Shown piece after piece: positions 58,046 to 64,000 of a stretch of 64,000 bases of DNA. Below the pieces are notes generated by a model. That model had not been told where the DNA came from and made no database searches. It saw nothing but the letters and a program-made list of their open reading frames with translations. How positions within the stretch are numbered: the first letter of the stretch is position 1; each line of letters begins with the position of its first letter. A program made the translations under genes and the position numbers. Origin of the DNA: Streptomyces sp. NBC_01298 (lineage in GTDB: Bacteria > Actinomycetota > Actinomycetes > Streptomycetales > Streptomycetaceae); contig NZ_CP108414.1 of assembly GCF_035978755.1 (NCBI RefSeq), positions 4,464,001-4,528,000 of the forward strand, given 5' to 3'.

Positions 58046-59243
58046 CCCGCGGAAGGCGGGCCAGGGTGACTGCGCGCAGCAGCCACTCCACCGGGCCGTA
58101 GCGATACCGGGCCATCAGGTGCTTGCTGAGGGCCAGTTGGGCCGCGTACAGGACGAGCGCGCCGAGTACGACGGTGGCCGTGCCGACGCGGTCGTAGAGG
58201 GCGAGGCCGTAGGCGGTGAAGACGAGGGCCATGACGAGGGACTGGCTCAGGTAGTTCGTCAGCGCCATCCGGCCCGCGGGGGCGAGGAGTTCCGCCGTGC
58301 GTCCGCCGCGGGCGGTCCTCATGAAGAGGAGCATCCCGCAGACGTACGCGGCGGTGAGCGCGGGGGCCGTGACCATGCCCACGACCGAACCGAGCAGGCT
58401 CCACCGCGGGCCGAGCGCGCCGCCGGTGGCCAGGGCCATGAAGAGGCTGCCGGGCAGGCCCACGGCGACGCCGAGCACGCAGATCCGGCGCATCCGGGCC
58501 GCGTACCCTCCCGTGTCGGCGAGGAGGCGGCGCTTGCCGCAGTACAGGCCGGTCAGGAAGGCGGTCAGGACGAAGCCGCCCATCAGCAGGATGGCGAGGA
58601 GCGTGTCGGGCAGCTGGCCGAGGTTGGCCCGCACGACGGAGGCGGGATCACCGCGGTAGTCGGCGACCAGCGTGGCGAACTCCGGTGGAAGCGCCGTGAG
58701 TTCCGCCGCCTCGGCGTCCGACATGAACAGGGAGCCCAGACCCGTGAGGAGCAGGAGGGCGCTCGCACAGCCGTAGACGACCCGGGCCGCGCGCAGGGCC
58801 GTACCGGGCGGGCAGTTCCGTGCGGCGACCAGGACCAGGCCGAGCAGCGCGTAGGTCATGAGGATGTCGCCGGTGTACAGCAGTACGGCGTGCAGCAGGC
58901 CCAGGACGAGCAGGCCGAGCGAGCGGCGCAGCATCCGGGGGACGGCGCTCGCGCCCTCGCGTGCGGCGGAGTCCTGCTGGAGGGTGAAGCTGTAGCCGAA
59001 GAGGAACGAGAACAGCAGGTAGAACTTGCCGACCAGCAGGGTCTGTACGACCCCTTCGGCGGCCCGGTCGAACGTCGTGGTGTCCGGGTCGACGGCGCCG
59101 GCCGCGGCGTACGGGCTCGCCATCACCGTCGCGTTGACCAGCAGGATGCCCAGGAGCGCGAAACCGCGCAGGGCGTCGACCTCCGGTATCCGTGCGGGCC
59201 GGTCCGTCCGTTCGTGCGTAGCAGCAGCAGCCGTTGCGGGCAC
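58041..59243 (-). CDS. DUF418-family (YeiB-like) membrane protein
   Basis: 400 aa from GTG (complement of 59241-59243); a TTG 12 bp upstream is an alternative. Begins with the family pattern RIPEVDALRGFALLGILLVNATVM, followed by about nine further spans. The C-terminal DUF418 region (ALTNYLSQSLVMALVFTAYGLALYDRVG; LALSKHLMARYRYGPVEWLLRAVT) is conserved. DUF418 proteins are inner-membrane proteins of unknown, possibly transport or acyl-transfer, function. Convergent with the GNAT gene. Confidence 0.88.
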   Translation of the reverse strand: MPATAAAATHERTDRPARIPEVDALRGFALLGILLVNATVMASPYAAAGAVDPDTTTFDRAAEGVVQTLLVGKFYLLFSFLFGYSFTLQQDSAAREGASAVPRMLRRSLGLLVLGLLHAVLLYTGDILMTYALLGLVLVAARNCPPGTALRAARVVYGCASALLLLTGLGSLFMSDAEAAELTALPPEFATLVADYRGDPASVVRANLGQLPDTLLAILLMGGFVLTAFLTGLYCGKRRLLADTGGYAARMRRICVLGVAVGLPGSLFMALATGGALGPRWSLLGSVVGMVTAPALTAAYVCGMLLFMRTARGGRTAELLAPAGRMALTNYLSQSLVMALVFTAYGLALYDRVGTATVVLGALVLYAAQLALSKHLMARYRYGPVEWLLRAVTLARLPRG

Positions 59244-59270
59244 CGCTTCCCCCAAGTGGTCGTAGGTGTG

Positions 59271-60239
59271 TCAGGCCTCCTGCCCCGGCTGCCGGACGGC
59301 GGCCCCGGCCTTGGTCTTGGCCGGGGTCGTTCGGTCGTCCGGGTGGTCACGCCGGGGAGAGGGGCTCTTCGCTTCCGTGACGACCGTAGCCCGGTGGCGG
59401 GTCAGGGCCACGCCCAGGAGGACGACGGCCATGCCGGCGACCACGCGCGCACTGAGCTCCTCGCCGAGTACGAGCGATCCCAGGGCCACCGAGACCACCG
59501 GCAGCAGGTAGCCGACGGTGGCGGCGTTGGTCGCGCCCTCGTCGGCGATGATCCGGTACGTGAGGTAGAAGGTGAGGCCGGTGGCGAAGACGCCGAGGAC
59601 CACGACGGCCAGCAGGGGCACCGCCTGGAACCGGACCGCGGTCAGGCCGCCCACGGGCAGGGCCAGTGTCGTGAGCCCGGTGGCGGCCAGGAGCTGGGCG
59701 GTCGCGAGCGACAGGGTGGGCACGCCCTTGCCGACGAGGTGGCGGCCCATGTAGGCGAAGGCGTAGCTCGCGGCGGCCCCCAGGATGGCGAGGGCTCCCC
59801 AGCCCACCTGCCCCGACCGCTGCCACGGGGCGAAGATCAGCGCGGTACCGGCGAGCCCGACCAGCAGACCGGCCACCCGGATCGCGTGCGGGCGGCGCTC
59901 GGCGCGGGTGGCGAGCCCGATCAGGAGCGACCACAGCGGGGTCGTCGCGTTGAGCACGCCCGCGAGTCCGGAGTCGACGGATCGCTGGCCGATGCCGAAG
60001 AGGGCGAACGGCAGCGCGTTGCAGAAGAACGCCGCCACCAGGACGTGGCCCCACAACGCCCGTCCCCCGGGCAGCCGTTGACGCGCGATGCGGCACGCCG
60101 CCCCGAGGACGAGGGCGCCGAGCGCGCACCGGACGAGCGTGACCTGGACCGGGGTGAATCCCTCCAGGGCCAGGTCGATCCACAAGAACGTCGAGCCCCA
60201 CAGGAGGGCGAGCACACCGACGCGTCCGGCACCGATCAC
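59271..60239 (-). CDS. EamA/DMT-family transporter
   Basis: 322 aa from GTG (complement of 60237-60239) behind GAGGAGAAG. Two EamA halves of five spans each, e.g. GVLALLWGSTFLWIDLALEGFTPVQVTLVR and GWGALAILGAAASYAFAYMGRHLV, ending GYLLPVVSVALGSLVLGEELSARVVAGMAVVLLGVALTR. DMT transporters export metabolites, amino acids or drugs. Divergent from a LysR regulator, which probably controls it. Charged C-terminal tail. The substrate is unknown. Confidence 0.9.
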   Translation of the reverse strand: MIGAGRVGVLALLWGSTFLWIDLALEGFTPVQVTLVRCALGALVLGAACRIARQRLPGGRALWGHVLVAAFFCNALPFALFGIGQRSVDSGLAGVLNATTPLWSLLIGLATRAERRPHAIRVAGLLVGLAGTALIFAPWQRSGQVGWGALAILGAAASYAFAYMGRHLVGKGVPTLSLATAQLLAATGLTTLALPVGGLTAVRFQAVPLLAVVVLGVFATGLTFYLTYRIIADEGATNAATVGYLLPVVSVALGSLVLGEELSARVVAGMAVVLLGVALTRHRATVVTEAKSPSPRRDHPDDRTTPAKTKAGAAVRQPGQEA

Positions 60240-60367
60240 GGTTCTTCTCCTCGGGTATCGGGCCGCGGGCCGCCGTGCGCGGGGTCGCGGTCTCCTCCTC
60301 CCACGGTGCGGGAACCGATACGACAGGACAAGCAAAGGGTTCTGCACCAACCGTTAACGTGTACTAC

Positions 60368-61318
60368 ATGCTCGATGTGCGAAGGATGCAGGTCCTGCGG
60401 GCGGTCGTCACCAGCGGATCGGTGACCGCCGCGGCGGCCCACCTGGGGTACACCCCCTCCGCGGTCAGCCAGCAGGTGGCGGCCCTGGAGCGGCAGGCCG
60501 GCATCCCCCTGCTCGAACGGGTCGGGCGGGGCGTCCGGCCGACGGCGGCGGGCCGGCTGCTCGCCGATCACGCGGCCGTCATCAGCCGCAACGTCGCCGA
60601 GGCGGAGACCGCGCTGGCCGACCTCAGGGCCGGGCGCACCGGCCGCCTCGCCGTCCGCTACTTCGCCACGGCGGGCGCGGCCCTGGTGGCCCCCGCCCTG
60701 GCGGGGCTGCGCCGCGCACACCCGGACGTGCGGATCGACCTGCGGATGACCGACCCCGAGGACCCGCTGCTGGAAGTGGAGCAGGGCCGCGCGGACCTCG
60801 CCCTGGTCATCGCACCCCGGACCCGGCCGCGCGAGGACGTGGAACTGGTCCACCTGCTCGACGACCCGTACGACGCCGTGCTCCCGGCCGGGCACCGGCT
60901 CGCGTCCCGGGAGACGATCGCCCTCGTGGAACTCGCGGACGAGCAGTGGGTCGGCAGCGAGCCGCCCGGCCCCTGCCTGGAGCCGGTGCTCGAAGCCTGT
61001 GCGGCGGCGGGCTTCAGCCCGGACTTCGTGGTGCGGAGCGAGGACTACCCGACGGCGCAGGGGTTCGTCGCGGCCGGCCTCGGCATCGGCCTGATGCCGC
61101 GCATGGGCCTGAACCCCGGCTTCGGGCCGGGGACGGCGGCCGTGTCGGGTGCTCGCCATCCGGGGGTCGTCGTACGCCCGGTCCGCGATCCGCGCCCGGT
61201 CCGGGCGGTCTACGCGGCGGTCCGCAAGGTGTCCCTGGGCCGGCCCCCCGTACGCGCCCTGCTCGAAGCGCTCCGGCAGGGCGCGGAGCCGACGGGGGCT
61301 GAGGCGACCGGGGGCTGA
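60368..61318 (+). CDS. LysR-family regulator
   Basis: 316 aa from ATG at 60368. N-terminal winged helix (MQVLRAVVTSGSVTAAAAHLGYTPSAVSQQVAALERQAGIPLLERVGRGVRPTAAG split across residues 6-62) and a LysR substrate-binding domain (RLAVRYFATAGAALVAPAL; ADLALVIAPR; GFVAAGLGIGLMPRMG). Likely activates or represses the divergent EamA transporter in response to its substrate. The 3' end carries AEATG-coding 18-bp repeats leading into the downstream repeat region. Confidence 0.88.
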   Translation: MLDVRRMQVLRAVVTSGSVTAAAAHLGYTPSAVSQQVAALERQAGIPLLERVGRGVRPTAAGRLLADHAAVISRNVAEAETALADLRAGRTGRLAVRYFATAGAALVAPALAGLRRAHPDVRIDLRMTDPEDPLLEVEQGRADLALVIAPRTRPREDVELVHLLDDPYDAVLPAGHRLASRETIALVELADEQWVGSEPPGPCLEPVLEACAAAGFSPDFVVRSEDYPTAQGFVAAGLGIGLMPRMGLNPGFGPGTAAVSGARHPGVVVRPVRDPRPVRAVYAAVRKVSLGRPPVRALLEALRQGAEPTGAEATGG

Positions 61319-61368
61319 GGCGACCGGGGCGGAGGCGACCGGAGCTGAGGCGCCTTCGGCCTGAGGCC

Positions 61369-61410
61369 GGAGGCGGGAGGCGGGAGGCGGGAGGCGGGAG
61401 GCGGGAGGCG
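61369..61410. repeat. Six 7-bp tandem repeats (GGAGGCG)
   Basis: GGAGGCG is repeated six times exactly in the gap between the LysR and azoreductase genes, following degenerate GAGGCGACC repeats at the LysR 3' end. A G-rich strand of this kind could form unusual DNA structures and is prone to copy-number change. Confidence 0.85.
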
Positions 61411-61424
61411 GGATCGGATGTGCC

Positions 61425-62078
61425 TCAGGCGGCCGAAGCCGCCGGCGTCTTCAGGGACTTGCCCTTCGACTCCGCGTCCGCGAGCGCCTGTGCGTACGAG
61501 GCCTCCGCGAGCGGGATGAGTCCGGCCATCGCGGGGACGGACGCGGCCAGGGTCAGCTCGGGGACGATGAAGTCGACCTCGGCGCCGAACATCTCGGTCA
61601 GCACCCCCTCCAGGTAGTTCGTCGCGAACTCCATGCCCGCGCGCGGTGCGCCCGGCGCGTACGAGCCGCCGCGGCTGGCGACGACGGTGACGGGCAGGCC
61701 CTTGAGGGGCGACTCGGGTCCGGCGGTGCGGCCCACCACGATGACCTGGTCGAGCCAGGCCTTCAGCGTGGAGGGGATCGAGAAGTTGTACATCGGGGCG
61801 CCGATCAGCACGGCGTCCGCCCCCTCCAGCTCCTCCACCAGCTTCAGCCGCTCGGCGAAGGCCGCGGCCTGCTCGGGGGTGTGGGTGGAGGGGTCGGCGT
61901 AGGCGGCGGACACGGCGAGGCCGTCGAGGTGCGGGACGGGCTCGGCGGCCAGGTCGCGGTAGACGACCGTGCCCTCGGGGTTCTCCTCCTGCCAGGCCTT
62001 GCGGAACGCGGCGGTCACCGCACGCGAGGTGGAGCCGGCGGGGTTCAGGGACGAGTCCAGGTGCAGAAGGGTGACCAT
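61425..62078 (-). CDS. FMN-dependent NADH-azoreductase (AzoR-like)
   Basis: 217 aa from ATG (complement of 62076-62078). Flavodoxin-like fold with the FMN-site segments HLDSSLNPAGSTSRAV, GAPMYNFSIPSTLKAWLDQVIVVGRT and ASRGGSYAPG typical of AzoR/NQO-type enzymes. It reduces azo or quinone compounds with NAD(P)H, usually for detoxification. Divergent from an HxlR regulator across an unusually AT-rich 98-bp gap, so the pair likely forms a redox- or quinone-sensing switch. Cytoplasmic dimer expected. Confidence 0.92.
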   Translation of the reverse strand: MVTLLHLDSSLNPAGSTSRAVTAAFRKAWQEENPEGTVVYRDLAAEPVPHLDGLAVSAAYADPSTHTPEQAAAFAERLKLVEELEGADAVLIGAPMYNFSIPSTLKAWLDQVIVVGRTAGPESPLKGLPVTVVASRGGSYAPGAPRAGMEFATNYLEGVLTEMFGAEVDFIVPELTLAASVPAMAGLIPLAEASYAQALADAESKGKSLKTPAASAA

Positions 62079-62176
62079 GAGAGCCTCCAAGGTGGGTGCA
62101 ATTTCGTACGTCACTATTATTAGCACAGTCACTTACTTTTTCTCACCCCCTAAGTCGGAGGTAGTACCCTGGGGCC
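62079..62176. promoter_or_regulatory. AT-rich divergent promoter of the azoreductase/hxlR pair
   Basis: The centre (about 62101-62150) is far more AT-rich than the rest of the window. It contains two direct GTCACT copies (62110 and 62128, 18 bp apart), a plausible HxlR binding region and overlapping promoters. Exact -10/-35 boxes cannot be fixed by eye. Confidence 0.5.
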
Positions 62177-62545
62177 ATGGCGGACGAGGCGGTCAAGGCA
62201 AAACACCAGGACACCGGGGCCTGTAGCCGGGTGAGCGATGGCATCACCCAGGTCTTCGGGCTGCTCGGAAAGCGCTGGACCGGCGTGATCCTGGCCTCGC
62301 TGATGGAAGGGCCGGTGCACTTCGCGGACCTGCGCAGGTCCATCGCCGGCATCAGCGAGCGCATGCTGTCCGACCGCCTGGTCGAGCTCGCCGCGGCCGG
62401 TCTCGTCCTGCGCGAGGTCGATGAAGGGCCGCCCCTGCGCGTGGCCTACCGGCTGACGGACCGGGGCGCCGCGCTGAAGCCCGCGCTCACGGAGCTGGGC
62501 CAGTGGGCGGAGACGTGCCTCGTCAAGGACGAGGGCAGCTGCTGA
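62177..62545 (+). CDS. HxlR-family regulator
   Basis: 122 aa. HxlR winged-helix pattern: VFGLLGKRWTGVILASLMEGPVHFADLRRSIAGISERMLSDRL is followed by a wing and LTDRGAALKPALTELGQWAE. An N-terminal Cys (GACSRV, about residue 16) and a C-terminal Cys could sense electrophiles or oxidants, as in HypR/YodB-type members. Divergent from the azoreductase gene, its likely target. ATG start. Confidence 0.9.
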   Translation: MADEAVKAKHQDTGACSRVSDGITQVFGLLGKRWTGVILASLMEGPVHFADLRRSIAGISERMLSDRLVELAAAGLVLREVDEGPPLRVAYRLTDRGAALKPALTELGQWAETCLVKDEGSC

Positions 62546-62675
62546 TCAGCGGACCGGCCCCGGCCGATTCGCGCCCGGGGCCGCCCCCGGTCCCGCCATC
62601 CGACTTGCCCTAGTCGGCCCGGGTCCGCGAGGAATCGGCCGCGGTCCGGCGCCCGGCCCCACTACCGTTCCCCAC

Positions 62676-63086
62676 ATGACTCCCGTGCTGAACGACACCG
62701 TGCGCAAGCTCCTCGACGCCCCCCATCCGGCGGTGCTCGCCACCCTCAACCCCGATGGCAGCCCGCAGAGTTCGGTGGTGTGGGTGACCCGCGACGGGGA
62801 CGAGATCCTGATCTCCACCGAGCGCGGCCGCCGCAAGGAGCGCAACATCGTCCGGGACGCCCGGATCGGGCTCACCGTCTTCGACCTGGCCAACCCGTTC
62901 CTCTACGCCGAGATCCGCGGCACCGCCACCGTCACCGAGGACATCGGCCGGGCCGTCGCCGTCCGCATCGCGGAGGAGTACCAGGGTCCGGGCGCGGGCG
63001 CGGAGTACGCGAACGGCCCGGCCGAGAACGTACGGGTCGTCGTACGCCTCACCCCGGCCAAGGTGCTCGGCAACGCCGCGCGCTGA
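62676..63086 (+). CDS. PPOX-class F420-dependent enzyme
   Basis: 136 aa with the split-barrel pattern of F420/FMN-binding PPOX proteins: LLDAPHPAVLATLNPDGSPQSSVVWVTRDGDEILISTERGRRKERNIVRDARIGLTVFD (read in parts) and YAEIRGTATVTED. Actinobacterial members of this size usually bind F420 and reduce small molecules or store the cofactor. The substrate is unknown. ATG start. Convergent with the following gene, 8 bp apart. Confidence 0.9.
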   Translation: MTPVLNDTVRKLLDAPHPAVLATLNPDGSPQSSVVWVTRDGDEILISTERGRRKERNIVRDARIGLTVFDLANPFLYAEIRGTATVTEDIGRAVAVRIAEEYQGPGAGAEYANGPAENVRVVVRLTPAKVLGNAAR

Positions 63087-63094
63087 CTCCCTTC

Positions 63095-63844
63095 CTACGG
63101 AAGCCCCGGCCGCACCGCGGTCCAGGCGTCGACCGCCGCCGCCAGGGGGTCGGTCGCCGCGAGGTACGGCCGGGCCGCTTCCGTGCAGCGGAGCAGGTTC
63201 TTGATGCGGCGCAGCCGCAGGATCTCGGGACGCCGCAGGTCCCGCCAGACCCGGGCCTGCGCCGCCGCCTGGTCCGGGGTCAGCTCGAAGCGGGCCAGTA
63301 CCTCCCGGCACAGGGCGGCGGGGTCCCGGTCGGGGTCCCCGTCCTCGCCCGACCCGAGACTTCCGATCAAGTAGGCGTGTACGTACGGCCGTTCCTCCGG
63401 CCGGCCCAGCCGGTCGAGGGCGGCCAGCGCGATCCGGGCCCAGCGCAGCCGCACCCCGTCGGGCAGCTCCTCGTTCCGCATCGAGAGCGTGGCCAGGCAC
63501 CGCAGCCGCTCCGAATGCGGCTCGTCCGACAAAGGGGGATCGGCGGCCAGCCAGTCCTCCAGTTCGGCCAGCGCGTGCCCGTCCGGCGGTACGTACGTCA
63601 GCACCTGCCCGGGAGCGAGCAGCGCGACCACGGGCCCGGTGAGGCGCACCTTCGCCACGTGCCCCGCGTCGAAGGACCCGACCGTGCGCCCGTACCGCTC
63701 GATCCCCCGCAGCCTGGTCCGCAGCGCGCCGGCCGCGAACACCTGCCCGGACCGCGCCACGCCGCCGATGCACCGCACCACGCACACGCCACCCGTGACA
63801 TCGGCGGACTCGACGGCACACACCTGCAATTCGGCGATGGACAC
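63095..63844 (-). CDS. Protein of unknown function with an N-terminal beta-barrel-like domain
   Basis: 249 aa from GTG. Residues about 1-90 contain Gly-rich beta segments (GGVCVVRCIGGVARSGQVFAAG; VAKVRLTGPVVALLAPGQVL) resembling translation-factor domain II-like barrels. The rest is helical and Arg/Leu-rich (RRPEILRLRRIKNLLRCTEAARPYL). No catalytic motif is apparent. Codon use is normal. Cytoplasmic. Barrel similarity is by eye only. Confidence 0.6.
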   Translation of the reverse strand: MSIAELQVCAVESADVTGGVCVVRCIGGVARSGQVFAAGALRTRLRGIERYGRTVGSFDAGHVAKVRLTGPVVALLAPGQVLTYVPPDGHALAELEDWLAADPPLSDEPHSERLRCLATLSMRNEELPDGVRLRWARIALAALDRLGRPEERPYVHAYLIGSLGSGEDGDPDRDPAALCREVLARFELTPDQAAAQARVWRDLRRPEILRLRRIKNLLRCTEAARPYLAATDPLAAAVDAWTAVRPGLP

Positions 63845-63874
63845 CCTGCCCCACCCCCCTCCTGGGCCGGGAGG

Positions 63875-64000
63875 CTACCGGGCCGGAGCCCGCTCCACCC
63901 GGTGTTCGCCCGCCGAGACCTCCGAGACCTCCGGGGCCGCGGCGGCGGACCGGCGCGGGGCGGGCCGGCCGGGGGCGGGCCGGCCGGGGACGGCCCGGAG
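63875..64000 (-). CDS. Partial CDS, C-terminal tail
   Basis: A minus-strand frame with very high GC3 is open from the window edge to TAG (complement of 63875-63877). It reads Pro/Arg/Ala-rich repeats (PGRPAPGRPAP) then APEVSEVSAGEHRVERAPAR. It is probably the end of a gene starting beyond the window. Too short to identify. Confidence 0.4.
   Translation of the reverse strand, partial: LRAVPGRPAPGRPAPRRSAAAAPEVSEVSAGEHRVERAPAR

Overview
The window is high-GC actinobacterial DNA, most likely a Streptomyces chromosome. Supporting signs are very high GC at third codon positions, many GTG and some TTG starts, rare TTA codons, twin-arginine export, WhiJ-type XRE/DUF397/ATPase regulator modules, F420-type and mycothiol-type enzymes, and ParB parS sites (core GTTTCACGTGAAAC) at 2305 and 8791. 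In Streptomyces, parS sites cluster around oriC. The order phoX-type phosphatase, aspS, PP2C phosphatase, fadE5-like dehydrogenase, M18 aminopeptidase also fits the central core of the chromosome. I recognise no biosynthetic cluster, rRNA, tRNA, CRISPR array or replication origin in the window.

Layout. 1-4.5 kb: a partial gene, a sortase-like protein without catalytic residues, and small membrane or secreted proteins. 4.6-11 kb: a FUSC exporter, a lipoprotein plus orphan sensor kinase, a parS site inside a large palindromic terminator, and a Tat-exported PhoX phosphatase with a PHO box. 11.2-16 kb: a vWA protein with a long Ala/Glu repeat, a decayed TnpB, and aspS. 16-24.4 kb: a PAS/GAF/PP2C/ATPase regulator, an IS-like 29-bp repeat (second copy at 6689) next to a headless secreted-protein gene, transporters, a TetR/imine-reductase pair with two operators, a small kinase and a frameshifted remnant. 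24.4-29 kb: a MacAB-like ABC operon (adaptor, ATPase, permease) and a TTA-containing membrane protein. 29-42.5 kb: pirin, two small secreted proteins, regulators, a first XRE/ATPase module, fadE5-like, M18 peptidase, an NHLRC2-like protein, and an ECF sigma factor with its membrane partner. 42.7-49.4 kb: membrane, ATP-grasp, LURP-one, nitrilase and MDMPI proteins, an N-terminally short AraC regulator, and a GntR/MFS operon. 49.4-54 kb: 25-bp tandem repeats, a papain-like protease with beta-propeller-like repeats linked to a chagasin-like inhibitor, a protein with a DGHH motif, and a secreted LPVEAP heptad-repeat protein. 54-64 kb: a second XRE/DUF397/GNAT/ATPase module, DUF1266, GNAT, DUF418, EamA/LysR, FMN azoreductase/HxlR, a PPOX protein and two unknowns.

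How the genes work together. Many genes form short operons with 4-nt ATGA/GTGA overlaps: ABC transporter, ECF sigma plus partner, GntR/MFS, DUF1266/GNAT, XRE/DUF397/GNAT. Several regulators face their likely targets across operator-bearing gaps: TetR/IRED, LysR/EamA, HxlR/azoreductase. The most unusual unit is the papain-like protease with lectin- or propeller-like repeats followed by a small chagasin-type (I42) protein, which may be a protease and its own inhibitor. The clearest chromosomal-architecture signal is parS at the centre of a 44-bp perfect palindrome between convergent genes.

All functional calls come from reading the translated sequence. No database search was run.
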